64,000 bases of DNA from an uncultured Oscillibacter sp. (GCA_910583785.1 CAJTZK010000006.1:115783-179782), one strand, 5' to 3'. Counted from the first letter of the stretch, positions 8,347-17,708 are shown. Notes: generated by a model from the sequence alone, not told the origin. Made by a program: numbers and translations.

Positions 8347-9123
8347 ATGAAACGAACACTCTTATGCGGACTTCTCGCCGCCGCGGCCCTGTGCCTCCCC
8401 GCCCAGGCCGCCCGGCCCGCCAGCTTGCAGGTGGACGGGAAATTGCTGGAAAACTCCGCCTATGTCGAAAAGGGCACCACCTATGTCCCCCTCCGGGAAC
8501 TGCTGGACGCCCTGGGGGACTGGAACATCTGGTGGGACGGTTCCGCCGCCCGGGCGGTATCCGGGGACGCCTCCCTCTCCGCAGAACCCGGCGGCGGCCG
8601 CCTCACCGTCAACGGCAAAAGCTACCCCTGCGTGATAGACGTGGTGGAGGGCCAGACCTACGTGCCCCTGCGCCTCACGGCGGAGGCCCTGGGCGCGGAT
8701 GTCCGATGGGACCCCTGGCTGGGGGGCGCGGCGGTGACCTCCCCCGGCGCGGAACACGACGCCATGGACTACTACTGGCTCTCCCGCATTATCCACGCCG
8801 AGAGCGGCGGCGAGGCCCTGGAGGGCCAGATCGCCGTGGGCAACGTGGTTTTGAACCGGGTGTCCAGCGGGGACTTCCCCGACAGCATCCCGGAGGTCAT
8901 TTTTGACGATGAAAACGGCGTGCAGTTCGAGCCCGTGTCCAACGGCACTGTGGCAGGCGAGCCCACGGAGCTGTCCCTGGAGGCCGCCCGGCGGGCCCTG
9001 TCCGGGGAAAATACCGCAGGGGACGCCCTCTATTTCTTCGCCCCGGCCCTGTCCCAGGGCGCCTGGATCGACTCTAGCCGCACCTACCGGCAGACCATCG
9101 GCTGCCACCGCTTCTACCGCTGA
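8347..9123 (+). CDS. Secreted cell-wall hydrolase, copper-amine-oxidase-like N domain plus SleB-type domain
   Basis: 258 residues. A signal peptide (about 1-21, ending AQAA) is followed by two copper amine oxidase N-terminal-like motifs (GTTYVPLRELLDALG and GQTYVPLRLTAEALG, about 42-125), a wall-binding type module in clostridia. Residues about 140-258 form the SleB/CwlJ hydrolase domain with SRIIHAESGGEALEGQIAVG and NRV, where the Glu of HAES is the likely catalytic acid, as in spore-cortex lytic enzymes. It may act during germination or in general wall turnover. GAAAGGAAACGTAAGGA precedes the ATG. Confidence 0.85.
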   Translation: MKRTLLCGLLAAAALCLPAQAARPASLQVDGKLLENSAYVEKGTTYVPLRELLDALGDWNIWWDGSAARAVSGDASLSAEPGGGRLTVNGKSYPCVIDVVEGQTYVPLRLTAEALGADVRWDPWLGGAAVTSPGAEHDAMDYYWLSRIIHAESGGEALEGQIAVGNVVLNRVSSGDFPDSIPEVIFDDENGVQFEPVSNGTVAGEPTELSLEAARRALSGENTAGDALYFFAPALSQGAWIDSSRTYRQTIGCHRFYR

Positions 9124-9141
9124 TACACCTGGCTCTTTCAA

Positions 9142-9173
9142 GCCCCGGCGGGCCTCTCCGCCGGGGCCTTTTG
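9142..9173 (+). terminator. Terminator after the SleB-type hydrolase
   Basis: 10-bp stem GCCCCGGCGG / CCGCCGGGGC (9142-9151 with 9158-9167) followed by CTTTTG. Confidence 0.8.
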
Positions 9174-9229
9174 TGATAATCGCTTTAAATCGGCGAAAAA
9201 TTTCCCTGGAATTTTAGGAAATTTATTTC

Positions 9230-9259
9230 TTGTACACCCTCCCCATTTTCCTATATTCT
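9230..9259 (+). promoter_or_regulatory. Probable promoter of gdhA
   Basis: -35 TTGTAC (9230-9235) and -10 TATATT (9252-9257, 16 nt) or TATTCT (9254-9259, 18 nt). It leaves a leader of about 115 nt before gdhA in which GCCCC/GGGGC arms can pair, but no known riboswitch is recognised. Confidence 0.55.
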
Positions 9260-9380
9260 ATAGACAGGTAAATTCCCGGCCCGCTTTCACGCCAAAACTC
9301 CCCAAAAATGGCATATCCGCCCCAAGACGGGGCACCCTATGGGAGGGCGGCGGAAGGGCCGGACAAAGGGGCGATCTTAA

Positions 9381-10730
9381 ATGCTGAAGAGCGAGTATTT
9401 ACAGCGCGTTTACACCCAGGCAGTCACCAGGGACCCGGACCAGCGGGAGTTCCACCAGGCGGTGCTGGAATTCCTGGAGAGCCTGGACCAGATCATTGAC
9501 CAGCATCCCGAATATGAGAAAAAGGGCATCGTGGAGACCTTTGTGGAGCCCGAACGGGTCATCACCTTCCGGGTGCCCTGGGTGGACGACCAGGGGAAGG
9601 TCCAGGTGAACCGGGGCTACCGGGTCCAGTTCAACTCCTCCATCGGCCCCTACAAGGGGGGCCTCCGGTTCCATCCCACGGTGAACCTGTCCATTTTGAA
9701 GTTCCTGGGCTTCGAGCAGATTCTGAAAAACAGCCTCACCACCCTGCCCATGGGCGGGGCCAAGGGCGGCAGTGATTTTGACCCCAAGGGCAAGAGCGAC
9801 GAGGAGGTCATGCGCTTTTGCCAGAGCTTCATGACGGAGCTCCAGCGGCACATCGGCCAGTTTGTGGACGTGCCCGCCGGGGACATCGGCGTGGGCGCCC
9901 GGGAGATCGGCTACCTCTTCGGCCAGTACCGCCGGGTCCGGGGGACTTACGCCGCCGGCGTGCTGACGGGCAAGGGCCTCTCCTTCGGCGGCTCCCTGGT
10001 CCGCACGGAGGCCACGGGCTACGGATTGTGCTACCTGACCCAGGAGATGCTGTCCAAGATGAAGGGCGACAGCTTCCAGGGCAAGACGGTGGTCATCTCC
10101 GGCAGCGGCAACGTGGCCATCTTCGCCTGCCAGAAGGCCACGGAGCTGGGCGCGAAAGTCGTGGCCCTCAGCGACTCCAACGGCTACATCCACGACCCCA
10201 AGGGCATCGACCTGGACGTGGTGAAGGACATCAAGCTGGGCCACCGGGGCCGCATCAAGGAGTATGCGGACCGGGTTCCCGGCAGCACCTATACCGAGGG
10301 CTTCCGGGGCATCTGGAACGTGCCCTGCGACATCGCCCTGCCCTGCGCCACCCAGAATGAAATTGACGGGGAGATTGCCAGGACCATCGTAAAACAGGGG
10401 ACCATCGCCGTGGCGGAGGGGGCCAACATGCCCTGCCGTCCCGAGGCCATCCAGGAGTTCCAGCACGCCGGGGTCCTCTTTGCCCCCGCCAAGGCCGCCA
10501 ACGCCGGCGGCGTAGCCACCAGCGGCCTGGAGATGAGCCAGAACTCCATGCGCTACGCCTGGAGCTTTGAGGAAGTGGACCGGCGGCTGAAAACCATTAT
10601 GACCAACATTTTCCACAACATTTACACCGCCGCCGGGGAGTGCGGAAAGCCCGGCGACCTGGTGCTGGGGGCCAACATCGCGGGCTTCATGAAGGTGGCC
10701 GACGTGATGCTGTCCCAGGGTTTGATCTGA
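9381..10730 (+). CDS. gdhA: NADP-type glutamate dehydrogenase
   Basis: 449 residues, the size of hexameric class I glutamate dehydrogenases. Signature PMGGAKGGSDFDPKG (Lys catalytic region, about 124-138), DVPAGDIGVGAREIGY and the Rossmann GSGNVAIF are all present. It interconverts 2-oxoglutarate plus ammonia and glutamate; the 449-residue clostridial form is usually NADP-dependent, which is an inference here. Single gene with its own promoter and terminator. The ribosome site (AAAGGGG) is weak. Confidence 0.96.
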   Translation: MLKSEYLQRVYTQAVTRDPDQREFHQAVLEFLESLDQIIDQHPEYEKKGIVETFVEPERVITFRVPWVDDQGKVQVNRGYRVQFNSSIGPYKGGLRFHPTVNLSILKFLGFEQILKNSLTTLPMGGAKGGSDFDPKGKSDEEVMRFCQSFMTELQRHIGQFVDVPAGDIGVGAREIGYLFGQYRRVRGTYAAGVLTGKGLSFGGSLVRTEATGYGLCYLTQEMLSKMKGDSFQGKTVVISGSGNVAIFACQKATELGAKVVALSDSNGYIHDPKGIDLDVVKDIKLGHRGRIKEYADRVPGSTYTEGFRGIWNVPCDIALPCATQNEIDGEIARTIVKQGTIAVAEGANMPCRPEAIQEFQHAGVLFAPAKAANAGGVATSGLEMSQNSMRYAWSFEEVDRRLKTIMTNIFHNIYTAAGECGKPGDLVLGANIAGFMKVADVMLSQGLI

Positions 10731-10741
10731 CAACATACAAG

Positions 10742-10782
10742 AAAAGCGGCTCCTGCGGTTCGTCCGGAGGAGCCGCTTTTTT
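10742..10782 (+). terminator. Terminator of gdhA
   Basis: 13-bp stem AAAAGCGGCTCCT / AGGAGCCGCTTTT (10742-10754 with 10768-10780) ending in six T. Confidence 0.9.
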
Positions 10783-10885
10783 GCGCCTGGGCGTGGAAAA
10801 GGCAATTTTGTACAAGGCACGTCCGGCGCTTCGTGGTACGCTGGCAGCAGACAGGCGCCTGTCACATTGGAAAGGAGCATTGCAT

Positions 10886-11281
10886 ATGGAACATCCAAAT
10901 TTGTTTGACCAGCTTGACGCCTCTGGGCGCCTGCGCCTCCCGGGGGCGGACGCCGCCTTCGGGGACCTGCCCTGGAACCCGCACCCGGATTTCGAGGGCG
11001 TGGAGCTCAAGCACCTTATCACCAAACGGGAGACTGGCGGGCTGTTCAGCTGCCATCTGGTGCGCGTCGCCCCGGGCAAAGCCATCGGAACCCACGCCCA
11101 CCCCACCCAGACGGAGCTTCACGAAGTCGCCGCCGGAAGCGGCATCTGCCTGAGCGGCGGAGCCCGGCTCGTCTATGAGCCAGGCGTCGTTTCCATCCTT
11201 CCAAAGGAAGAGCCCCACCGGGTGGAGGCGGGGCCGGAGGGACTCTGCCTGTTAGCCAAATTCATCCCGGCCCTTCTTTAA
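10886..11281 (+). CDS. Cupin-domain protein
   Basis: 131 residues, a single cupin barrel: G(K)AIGTHAHPTQTELHEVAAGSG gives the first metal motif (G-x5-H-x-H-x3,4-E type) and PKEEPHRVEAGPEG the second. Such small cupins act as metal-dependent isomerases/dioxygenases or ligand sensors; the substrate is not deducible. AAAGGAG precedes ATG 10886. It is convergent with an AraC regulator whose stop overlaps by 4 nt, and that regulator also begins with a cupin, hinting at a shared small-molecule pathway. Confidence 0.8.
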   Translation: MEHPNLFDQLDASGRLRLPGADAAFGDLPWNPHPDFEGVELKHLITKRETGGLFSCHLVRVAPGKAIGTHAHPTQTELHEVAAGSGICLSGGARLVYEPGVVSILPKEEPHRVEAGPEGLCLLAKFIPALL

Positions 11282-11997
11282 GATCCGGAAAACGCGGTGC
11301 AGGCCCGCTTGTAGGCCGCCGGGGTCAGGCCCACCAGGCGCTTGAACTGACGGTCGAAGTGGCTCTGGTCGCAGAAGCCCGCCGCAGCGGCGGCCTCCGC
11401 CACGGTAGCCGGTCCCGCCAGCAGCCGCTGGCCCTTCCGGACCCGGTTCTGGAGCTGGAACCGATGGGGCGTCAGCCCCGCCTCCCGCCGGAAGGCCCGG
11501 ACCAGGTGGTATTTGCTCATGCAGGCCAGCTCCGCCATGTCCTCCAGGCTGCAGGGAAGCTCCGGTTCCCTCTCCAAACGCGCCCGGAGCTCCGCCAGAG
11601 GACCCTCTCCTTCTCCGCTTCTCCGCCCGGACAAGAGGGACAACTCCTCCAGCAGCCGTTCCTCCACCTCCGGCAGTCCAACAGCCCTTCTCAAAAGGGC
11701 GGCGGCGCTCTCCCGCGCTTCCCGGAACACGCCGGAGGCCGCCGGGGCCTTGCGGACGCACAGGCTCACCAGCGTATAGGGAGATCCGGCTTTCAAGCTG
11801 TGGGGCATGTAGGGCGGAAGGGCAAACAGGCCGTTCTCCCGGTAAATCCCTGTGCCCTGGTCCGTCTCCAGCTCCACAACCCCTTCCAGAACGGCGCCCA
11901 GGGTCAGCGTTGAAACGTGGCTGTGCCAGGGATAGGACAGCGCAGACCCCTGGCAGACAATCACTTCCGCCCCGCCGCCCTGGAAATATTCCACCAT
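11278..11997 (-). CDS. AraC-family transcriptional regulator with cupin sensor
   Basis: 239 residues. Residues about 1-80 are a cupin-like ligand-sensing barrel (YPWHSHVSTLTLGAVLEG, then LPPYMPHSLKAGSPY). Residues about 145-235 hold two helix-turn-helix motifs in the AraC pattern: DMAELACMSKYHLVRAFRRE and AGFCDQSHFDRQFKRLVGLTP followed by YK. It is convergent with the cupin gene. Targets unknown. Confidence 0.92.
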   Translation of the reverse strand: MVEYFQGGGAEVIVCQGSALSYPWHSHVSTLTLGAVLEGVVELETDQGTGIYRENGLFALPPYMPHSLKAGSPYTLVSLCVRKAPAASGVFREARESAAALLRRAVGLPEVEERLLEELSLLSGRRSGEGEGPLAELRARLEREPELPCSLEDMAELACMSKYHLVRAFRREAGLTPHRFQLQNRVRKGQRLLAGPATVAEAAAAAGFCDQSHFDRQFKRLVGLTPAAYKRACTAFSGS

Positions 11998-12019
11998 ACT
12001 GTTCCCTCCCCGGAAACGA

Positions 12020-12049
12020 AACCAGCCAGGAGTGCGCTCCCGGCTGGTT
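12020..12049 (-). terminator. Terminator of the ftsH operon
   Basis: Stem AACCAGCC / GGCTGGTT (12020-12027 with 12042-12049), followed on the minus strand by TCGTTTCC. Located between the end of ftsH and the AraC gene. Confidence 0.7.
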
Positions 12050-12054
12050 TCTGT

Positions 12055-13917
12055 TTATTCCTCCGGCTCTTCTGCCGGTGGCTTTCCGCCGTAGACCTCC
12101 AAAAACGCATCCCGCTCCATGGTTTCATGCTCCAGAAGGTACGCCGCCACGGCGTCCAGGATGGCCCGCTTCTCCGTCAGGATGTCCTCACAGCGCCGCC
12201 CGGCCTCGTCCACCACCCGGCGGACCTCCTCGTCGATCTGAGCGGCCACGGCCTCGGAATAGCTCCGGCCCTGGCTCATGGTCCGGCCGATGAAGACCTC
12301 GTCGTGCCCTCCCTCAAAGCAGACCGAGCCGATGGTTTCGCTCATGCCGTACACCGCCACCATCTTCCGGGCGATATCCGTGGCCCGCTGGATGTCGCTG
12401 CCCGCCCCGGTGGAGATGTCCCCCAGGCACAGCTTTTCCGCCATCCGGCCCCCCAGCAGGGCTACAATCCGGTCCTCCAAATAGCGCTTGGAGAGGAAGC
12501 TCCGGTCCTCCTCCGGCAGGGCGATGGTCATGCCTCCCGCCTGGCCCCGGGGGACGATGGTGATTTGATTTACCGGGTCGTGCTCCGGCAGGGTCTCCAT
12601 GACCACGGCGTGGCCCGCCTCGTGCCAGGCGGTGAGCTCCCGCTCATGGGAGGAGATGACCCGGCTCCGCTTTTCAGGCCCGGCGATGACCTTGATCTCC
12701 GCCTGCCGGAAGTCCTCCATGGTGATATAGTCCCGGTCCCGCCGGGCGGCCAGCAGGGCTCCCTCGTTCACCAGGTTTTCCAAATCCGCCCCGGTGAACC
12801 CGGCGGTGCCCTGGGCCAGGGTCCGGAGGTCCACATCCTCGGACAGGGGCTTGCCCTTCACATGGATTTTCAAAATGTCCTCCCGGCCCTTGATGTCAGG
12901 GAGGCCCACGTAAATCTGCCGGTCAAACCGCCCGGGCCGCAGCAGCGCCGGGTCCAGCACGTCCGCCCGGTTCGTGGCCGCCAGGACCACCACGCCCTCG
13001 TTGGCGGCGAAGCCGTCCATCTCCACCAGGAGCTGGTTCAGGGTCTGTTCCCGCTCGTCGTGGCCGCCGCCCACGCCGGTGCCCCGCTGGCGGCCCACGG
13101 CGTCGATCTCATCGATGAAGACAATGGCGGGGGAGGTCTTCTTGGCCTGGTCAAAGAGGTCCCGGACCCGGGACGCGCCCACGCCCACGTACAGCTCCAC
13201 AAAGTCGGAGCCGGAGATGGAGAGGAAGCCCACCCCGGCCTCCCCGGCCACGGCCTTGGCAAGCAGGGTCTTGCCCGTGCCCGGAGGGCCCACCAGCAGC
13301 ACACCCTTGGGGATGCGGGCCCCCAGGGAGATGAACCGCCGGGGGTCCCGGAGGAACTCCACAATCTCCTGAAGCTCTTCCTTTTCCTCCTCCGCCCCGG
13401 CCACGTCCTCAAAGCGGACCTTCTTGTCCTTCTCCGAGAGGACCCGGGTCCGGGCGGAGCCGAAGCGGGCCATGCGGTCCGCCCCCATGCCGCCCCCCTG
13501 TCCCCGGAGGAGGAAGAGGTAGCCCATGCCGCCGATCAGCGCTGCCGTCAGGAGGAAGGGCAGGAGGATCTCCAGCCAATTCGTCGAGTGGTCCTGCTGG
13601 TAGTCGTAAGAGGTGATGATCCCCTTGGCGGCCTGCTCCTCCACCAGTTCCCCCAGGCTGTCGTAGAACAGGTCGAAGTCGTAGAGCTCATAGCGCAGGG
13701 TGTTCCGGCCCTCCGGCTCTCCCCGCAGCGTCATCAGCAGGGTGTTGTCCCGGATGACGAAGGACTCCACCTTCTCCTGGCGGAAAAGCTGCTCCACCTG
13801 GGAGAACTCCATCCGCTCGCTCTGGCTGTTCAGCTGCCAGACCCAGCTCAGGCACAGCAGGATCACCAGCCCCAGCATTAAAAAGCTGAGGCTGGACGTA
13901 CGGTTTTGCTTGGACAC
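12055..13917 (-). CDS. ftsH: ATP-dependent zinc metalloprotease FtsH
   Basis: 620 residues. Two membrane helices (about 10-28 and 116-136) flank a periplasmic-side domain; the AAA module has Walker A GPPGTGKT (210-217), Walker B IVFIDEID (265-272), the arginine-finger region ATNRADVLDPALLRPGRFDR, and the zinc protease site HEAGH (432-436). A membrane hexamer that degrades misfolded membrane proteins and short-lived regulators. It is last in the minus-strand run gdpP-rplI-dnaB-tilS-hpt-ftsH; the tilS-hpt-ftsH order is the classical Firmicutes one. Confidence 0.97.
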   Translation of the reverse strand: MSKQNRTSSLSFLMLGLVILLCLSWVWQLNSQSERMEFSQVEQLFRQEKVESFVIRDNTLLMTLRGEPEGRNTLRYELYDFDLFYDSLGELVEEQAAKGIITSYDYQQDHSTNWLEILLPFLLTAALIGGMGYLFLLRGQGGGMGADRMARFGSARTRVLSEKDKKVRFEDVAGAEEEKEELQEIVEFLRDPRRFISLGARIPKGVLLVGPPGTGKTLLAKAVAGEAGVGFLSISGSDFVELYVGVGASRVRDLFDQAKKTSPAIVFIDEIDAVGRQRGTGVGGGHDEREQTLNQLLVEMDGFAANEGVVVLAATNRADVLDPALLRPGRFDRQIYVGLPDIKGREDILKIHVKGKPLSEDVDLRTLAQGTAGFTGADLENLVNEGALLAARRDRDYITMEDFRQAEIKVIAGPEKRSRVISSHERELTAWHEAGHAVVMETLPEHDPVNQITIVPRGQAGGMTIALPEEDRSFLSKRYLEDRIVALLGGRMAEKLCLGDISTGAGSDIQRATDIARKMVAVYGMSETIGSVCFEGGHDEVFIGRTMSQGRSYSEAVAAQIDEEVRRVVDEAGRRCEDILTEKRAILDAVAAYLLEHETMERDAFLEVYGGKPPAEEPEE

Positions 13918-13958
13918 GACGGCATTCCTCCTTTAGGCTGTCCCGTGACAGCGGGGTG

Positions 13959-14516
13959 TTACTTTCCGGCGTAGACCTCCGGCTTCAGCACACCGATGTA
14001 AGGGATATTCCGGTACAGCTGGGCGTAGTCCAGGCCATAGCCTACCACGAACTCGTCGGGCACCGTGAAGCCGGAGAGATCGGCGGTGATGGCCTTCTCC
14101 CGCCGGGCGGGCTTGTCCAGCAGCGTGACGATGGTGATGGACGCCGCCCCCTTGGTCAGGAAGTACTGCTTCAAAAAGGCCAGGGTGTTGCCAGAGTCCA
14201 GGATGTCCTCCACGATGATCAGATGCCGCCCGGTGATGTCCTGCCGGAGATCGTGGTCAATCTGCACCCGGCCGGAGGAGGCCGTCGCGTTTCCGTAAGA
14301 GCTGACGGCGATAAACTCCACGTCGCTCTTGAGCTGGCAGGCCCGGACCAGGTCCGTCATGAAGACGAAGCTGCCCTTCAAGACCCCCAGGAACAGGGGT
14401 TTCTTCCCCTGGAACTTTTCATAGAGCTCCGCGCCCATCTCCGCCACCCGGGCCTTCAGCTCCTCCTCCGTCACCAGTACCTTCAGGATATCTTGCTCCA
14501 TTTCGCTGCGCATCAT
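13959..14516 (-). CDS. hpt: Hypoxanthine phosphoribosyltransferase
   Basis: 185 residues. The PRPP-binding loop LIIVEDILDSGNTL, the early GVLKGSFVF and the flap SSYGNATASSGRV identify HPRT. It salvages hypoxanthine/guanine to IMP/GMP. Three Met codons lie near the start; GGAGG at 14524-14528 is 7 nt from the second ATG (14514-14516), which is chosen; the first ATG touches the ribosome site. Its 5' end overlaps the tail of tilS by about 98 nt. Confidence 0.95.
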   Translation of the reverse strand: MMRSEMEQDILKVLVTEEELKARVAEMGAELYEKFQGKKPLFLGVLKGSFVFMTDLVRACQLKSDVEFIAVSSYGNATASSGRVQIDHDLRQDITGRHLIIVEDILDSGNTLAFLKQYFLTKGAASITIVTLLDKPARREKAITADLSGFTVPDEFVVGYGLDYAQLYRNIPYIGVLKPEVYAGK

Positions 14517-15891
14517 GTCCATCCTCCTCAATGATCTGTTTTGTGATATTGATAAACCGGACGGGCTCCCGGCCCTCCGGCGCAAAGGCCGCATCCACGC
14601 CCAGGCGCCACACGGCGGCCAGCCTGCCCCCGACAAAAATGGCCGGCAGGCGGTCCCGTTCCTCCAGGGAAATCCGCCCGTCCAGGCAGAGCCGCTTCAC
14701 GCTCCTTGCCCCCCGGGCCCCGGGCAGGGCCAGCCGCTCCCCCGGCGGGCAGGGTCCTACGGTGACGGACGGGCTCTGCCCTGGCCGTCCCTGCCAGAAG
14801 AAGGCAAATCCCTCTCCGCCCTCCGGCTGGTCCAGCAGGGTCAGGGTGTACTCCCCCCATTTGAGGGGACGGCCCGGGACCAGCTGGACCTCCGCCAGCA
14901 GCTGGGGCCGGGTCTCCAGAATCAGCCAGCGGCGGCAGTACCGGGCGGTGACGCCGCGGGGGAGGCTGAGCCGCCCCTCCTTCCCCCAGTCCGTGCGGCA
15001 GGCCAGGTCCATCAGGGCCTCCAGGTGGGCCGCCCCGATGTCCTTCCGGCCCACGCCTAAAAGGTCAAACAGCCGCAGCAGCATCCGGGGCTGGACCGCC
15101 GCCGGAGCCTGGGCCAGGGCGTCCATGGAAAGCGTCACCCGGCCCTGCTGGACCTCCACATGGGCGGTCCGCGCCGCCGCGTCCCCCTCTAAGGAGCGGT
15201 CCACGTCCCGGAGCCGCCGGGCGGTCCGGCCGATATGCTCCGCCGCCCGGGGGTTCAGCTTCTTTAAAAGCGGCATCACTTGGAGCCGCAGGAGGTTCCG
15301 GGCGGCGGCCTCCGGGTCCGCGTTGGTCCCGTCTTCGATATGGGGAACCTCCCATTGGGCGGCATAGGCCTCCAGCTCCTCCCGGGCCACGTCCAGCAGG
15401 GGGCGGCACAGCCCGTCCCGCTGCCAGTCCATGCCCGTCAGGCCCGTCAGGCCCGTGCCCCGGATTAGGTTTAATAGAACCGTTTCGGCGTTGTCGTCCG
15501 CGTGGTGAGCGGTGTAAAGGCGTCCGCATTGCCGCTCCTCCGCCGTCCGGCACAGGAAGACGTAGCGCAGGTTCCGGGCGGCCTCCTCTAGGGAAAGGCC
15601 CTCCCGTCTGGCGTATTCCCCCACGTCCCCCCGGCCCGCAGCCAGGGGGATTCCCCATTGCCCGCAGGCCTCCCGGACAAAGGCCTCGTCCCGGTCCGCC
15701 GCCCCGCCCCGCAGCTGGTGGTTGAAGTGGGCGGCAATCACCTGCCCGCCCCGCTCTTCGCACCACCCGGCCAGCATGTGGAGCAGGCACATGGAATCCA
15801 GCCCTCCGGACACGGCGCAGAGGACCGTCTCCCCCCGCTTTGGCAATACGGCATAGGGGGCCCGTTTCAAAAGCTCAGTCCTCGTCGTCAT
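14419..15891 (-). CDS. tilS: tRNA(Ile)-lysidine synthase
   Basis: 490 residues. The N-type ATP pyrophosphatase P-loop SGGLDS is about residues 25-30, followed by HFNHQLRG and TAHHADDNAET motifs, and the C-terminal TilS domain is complete (LPAIFVGGRLAAVWRLG). It makes lysidine at C34 of tRNA-Ile(CAU), an essential step. Start ATG 15889-15891 overlaps the end of dnaB. The reading frame continues past the usual TilS end by about 35 Gly-rich residues that overlap the start of hpt. Confidence 0.95.
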   Translation of the reverse strand: MTTRTELLKRAPYAVLPKRGETVLCAVSGGLDSMCLLHMLAGWCEERGGQVIAAHFNHQLRGGAADRDEAFVREACGQWGIPLAAGRGDVGEYARREGLSLEEAARNLRYVFLCRTAEERQCGRLYTAHHADDNAETVLLNLIRGTGLTGLTGMDWQRDGLCRPLLDVAREELEAYAAQWEVPHIEDGTNADPEAAARNLLRLQVMPLLKKLNPRAAEHIGRTARRLRDVDRSLEGDAAARTAHVEVQQGRVTLSMDALAQAPAAVQPRMLLRLFDLLGVGRKDIGAAHLEALMDLACRTDWGKEGRLSLPRGVTARYCRRWLILETRPQLLAEVQLVPGRPLKWGEYTLTLLDQPEGGEGFAFFWQGRPGQSPSVTVGPCPPGERLALPGARGARSVKRLCLDGRISLEERDRLPAIFVGGRLAAVWRLGVDAAFAPEGREPVRFINITKQIIEEDGHDAQRNGARYPEGTGDGGGAEGPGGGDGRGAL

Positions 15892-17221
15892 ACCGCTTGT
15901 CCAGCGTGGAGAACTGGGTATACTCCGGCATCCAGCGGAGCTCCACCTTGCCCGTTTCCCCGTGGCGGTTCTTCGCCACGATACACTCCGCAATATTGTG
16001 CTTTTCCGAATCCTCGTTGTAATAGTCGTCCCGGTACAAAAACAGCACGATGTCCGCGTCCTGCTCGATGGCGCCGGATTCCCGGAGGTCCGAGAGCATG
16101 GGGCGCTTGTCGTCCCGCTTCTCGTTGGCGCGGCTCAGCTGGCTCAGGCAGATCACCGGGACGTTCAGCTCCTTGGCCATGATTTTCAGCATCCGGGACA
16201 TGTCGGACACCACCTGCTGGCGGCTCTCGCCCCCCCGGCCGCTCCCCCCGGCGGAGGTCATCAGCTGGAGGTAGTCCACCACCACCAGGGCCAGGCCGTC
16301 CAGGCGTCGGCACTTGGCGTTCATGTCCGCCACGGACAAAAGGGGGTTGTCGTCGATGCGGATGTCCAGGCGGTTCAGCACTGTGGCCGCCCCGGCGATC
16401 TTCTCCCAGTCCGTCTCCCGGAGGAGCCCGGTGCGCAGGCGGTTGTTCTCCACCAGGGCCTCGGAGGAGAGGAGCCGGGTGGCCAGCTGCTCCCGGGACA
16501 TCTCCAGGGAGAACACCGCCACCGTCTTTCCCCCCTTGGCCACGTTCAGCGCCACGTTCAGCGCCAGGGAGGTCTTGCCCATGCCGGGCCGGGCCGCCAG
16601 GAGGATAAGGTCCGACTTGTTCAGCCCCGTGATCTTCTGGTCAATGGCGGAGAGGCCCGTGGACAGGCCGGGGAGGTGGTCCTCGTGCTCGCTCATCTCG
16701 CCCAGCCGGTCCAGCACGTCGGGGAGGACCTGCCGCAGGGGCACCATCTCCTGGGCGCTCTGGCCCCGGCGGATGGCGTAGATCTTCTGCTCCGAGGCCT
16801 CCAAAATCTCTCCGGCCTCTCCCATGCCCTCCTGGACCAGGGCGGTGATCTCCCCCGCCGCCTGGGCGACGGACCGGAGCAGCGCCTTGTCCCGGACGAT
16901 GGCGGCGTACTCCAGCACGTTGGCGCTGGTGGGGGTAATCTCCATCAGCTGGGCAAGATACGACCGGGTGCTGTCGTCGGTGAGCCCGGCCTTTTCCATC
17001 TCCCCGAAGACGGTGATACCGTCAATGGGCCGGGCGTAGGAGAACATGCTGTAAATAGTCTCGAATATCTCCCGGTTCTGCCGGAGGTAGAAGTCCCCGG
17101 GCCGGAGGCGGTCCATCACGTTCTTCACGCAGTCCGGGTCGATGAGCATGGACCCCAGGACCGCCTGTTCTCCCTCCAGGCTGTGGGGCATCTGGCGCAG
17201 GAGCAGGTCTTCGTTTGCCAT
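15875..17221 (-). CDS. dnaB: Replicative DNA helicase DnaB
   Basis: 448 residues, standard length. N-terminal primase-interaction domain (1-150), then RecA-like domain with Walker A AARPGMGKTSLAL, Walker B ALVVVDYLQLM and the arginine-rich DLRESGAIEQDADIV motif. Hexameric 5'-3' helicase of the replication fork (DnaC in Bacillus naming). It follows rplI by 37 nt, the usual rplI-dnaB arrangement. Confidence 0.97.
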   Translation of the reverse strand: MANEDLLLRQMPHSLEGEQAVLGSMLIDPDCVKNVMDRLRPGDFYLRQNREIFETIYSMFSYARPIDGITVFGEMEKAGLTDDSTRSYLAQLMEITPTSANVLEYAAIVRDKALLRSVAQAAGEITALVQEGMGEAGEILEASEQKIYAIRRGQSAQEMVPLRQVLPDVLDRLGEMSEHEDHLPGLSTGLSAIDQKITGLNKSDLILLAARPGMGKTSLALNVALNVAKGGKTVAVFSLEMSREQLATRLLSSEALVENNRLRTGLLRETDWEKIAGAATVLNRLDIRIDDNPLLSVADMNAKCRRLDGLALVVVDYLQLMTSAGGSGRGGESRQQVVSDMSRMLKIMAKELNVPVICLSQLSRANEKRDDKRPMLSDLRESGAIEQDADIVLFLYRDDYYNEDSEKHNIAECIVAKNRHGETGKVELRWMPEYTQFSTLDKRYDDED

Positions 17222-17258
17222 GGCGGATCGCCTCCCTCAAGTCCGCCCGGAGCGGGCG

Positions 17259-17708
17259 TTATTTTTCCTCGAACACGGATACGTAGACGGTAGCAGCCAC
17301 CTCAAAGCCCAGCCGGGCCTTGACCTCGTAGTTGCCAAAGGCTTTGATGGGCTCCTCCAGCACCAGCTTCTGCTTGGGAATGTCGATGCCAAACTGCTTT
17401 TGGAGCCCCTCGGAGATTTCCTTGGTGGTGACGGCCCCGAAGAGCTTGCCCCCCGCCCCCGCCCGGGCCGTGAGCTTCACCATACACTCCTTGAGCTTTT
17501 CGGCGGTCTCCTCCGCCAGGGCCTTCTGGCGGGCCTCCTCGGCCTTTTTCGCCTTCTCTTTCAGGTTCATGGTGTTGATGGCATCCGCCGTGGCGGGCAC
17601 GGCCATCTTCCGGGGCAGGAGGAAGTTCCGGGCGTAGCCCTCGGAGACCTCCACCATCTGGCCCTTCTTTCCCTGGCCTTTGACGTCCTGCTGTAAAATG
17701 ACTTTCAT
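17259..17708 (-). CDS. rplI: 50S ribosomal protein L9
   Basis: 149 residues: N-terminal rRNA-binding domain with MKVILQQDVKGQGKKGQMVE and GYARNFLLPRKMA, a long charged connecting helix (about 42-75) and the C-terminal domain ending in VSVFEEK. Component of the large subunit near the L1 stalk. Confidence 0.98.
   Translation of the reverse strand: MKVILQQDVKGQGKKGQMVEVSEGYARNFLLPRKMAVPATADAINTMNLKEKAKKAEEARQKALAEETAEKLKECMVKLTARAGAGGKLFGAVTTKEISEGLQKQFGIDIPKQKLVLEEPIKAFGNYEVKARLGFEVAATVYVSVFEEK

Noticed and set aside
9271..9380. gdhA leader as a riboswitch
   Set aside because: Only short GC arms pair; no conserved motif or alternative structure was seen.
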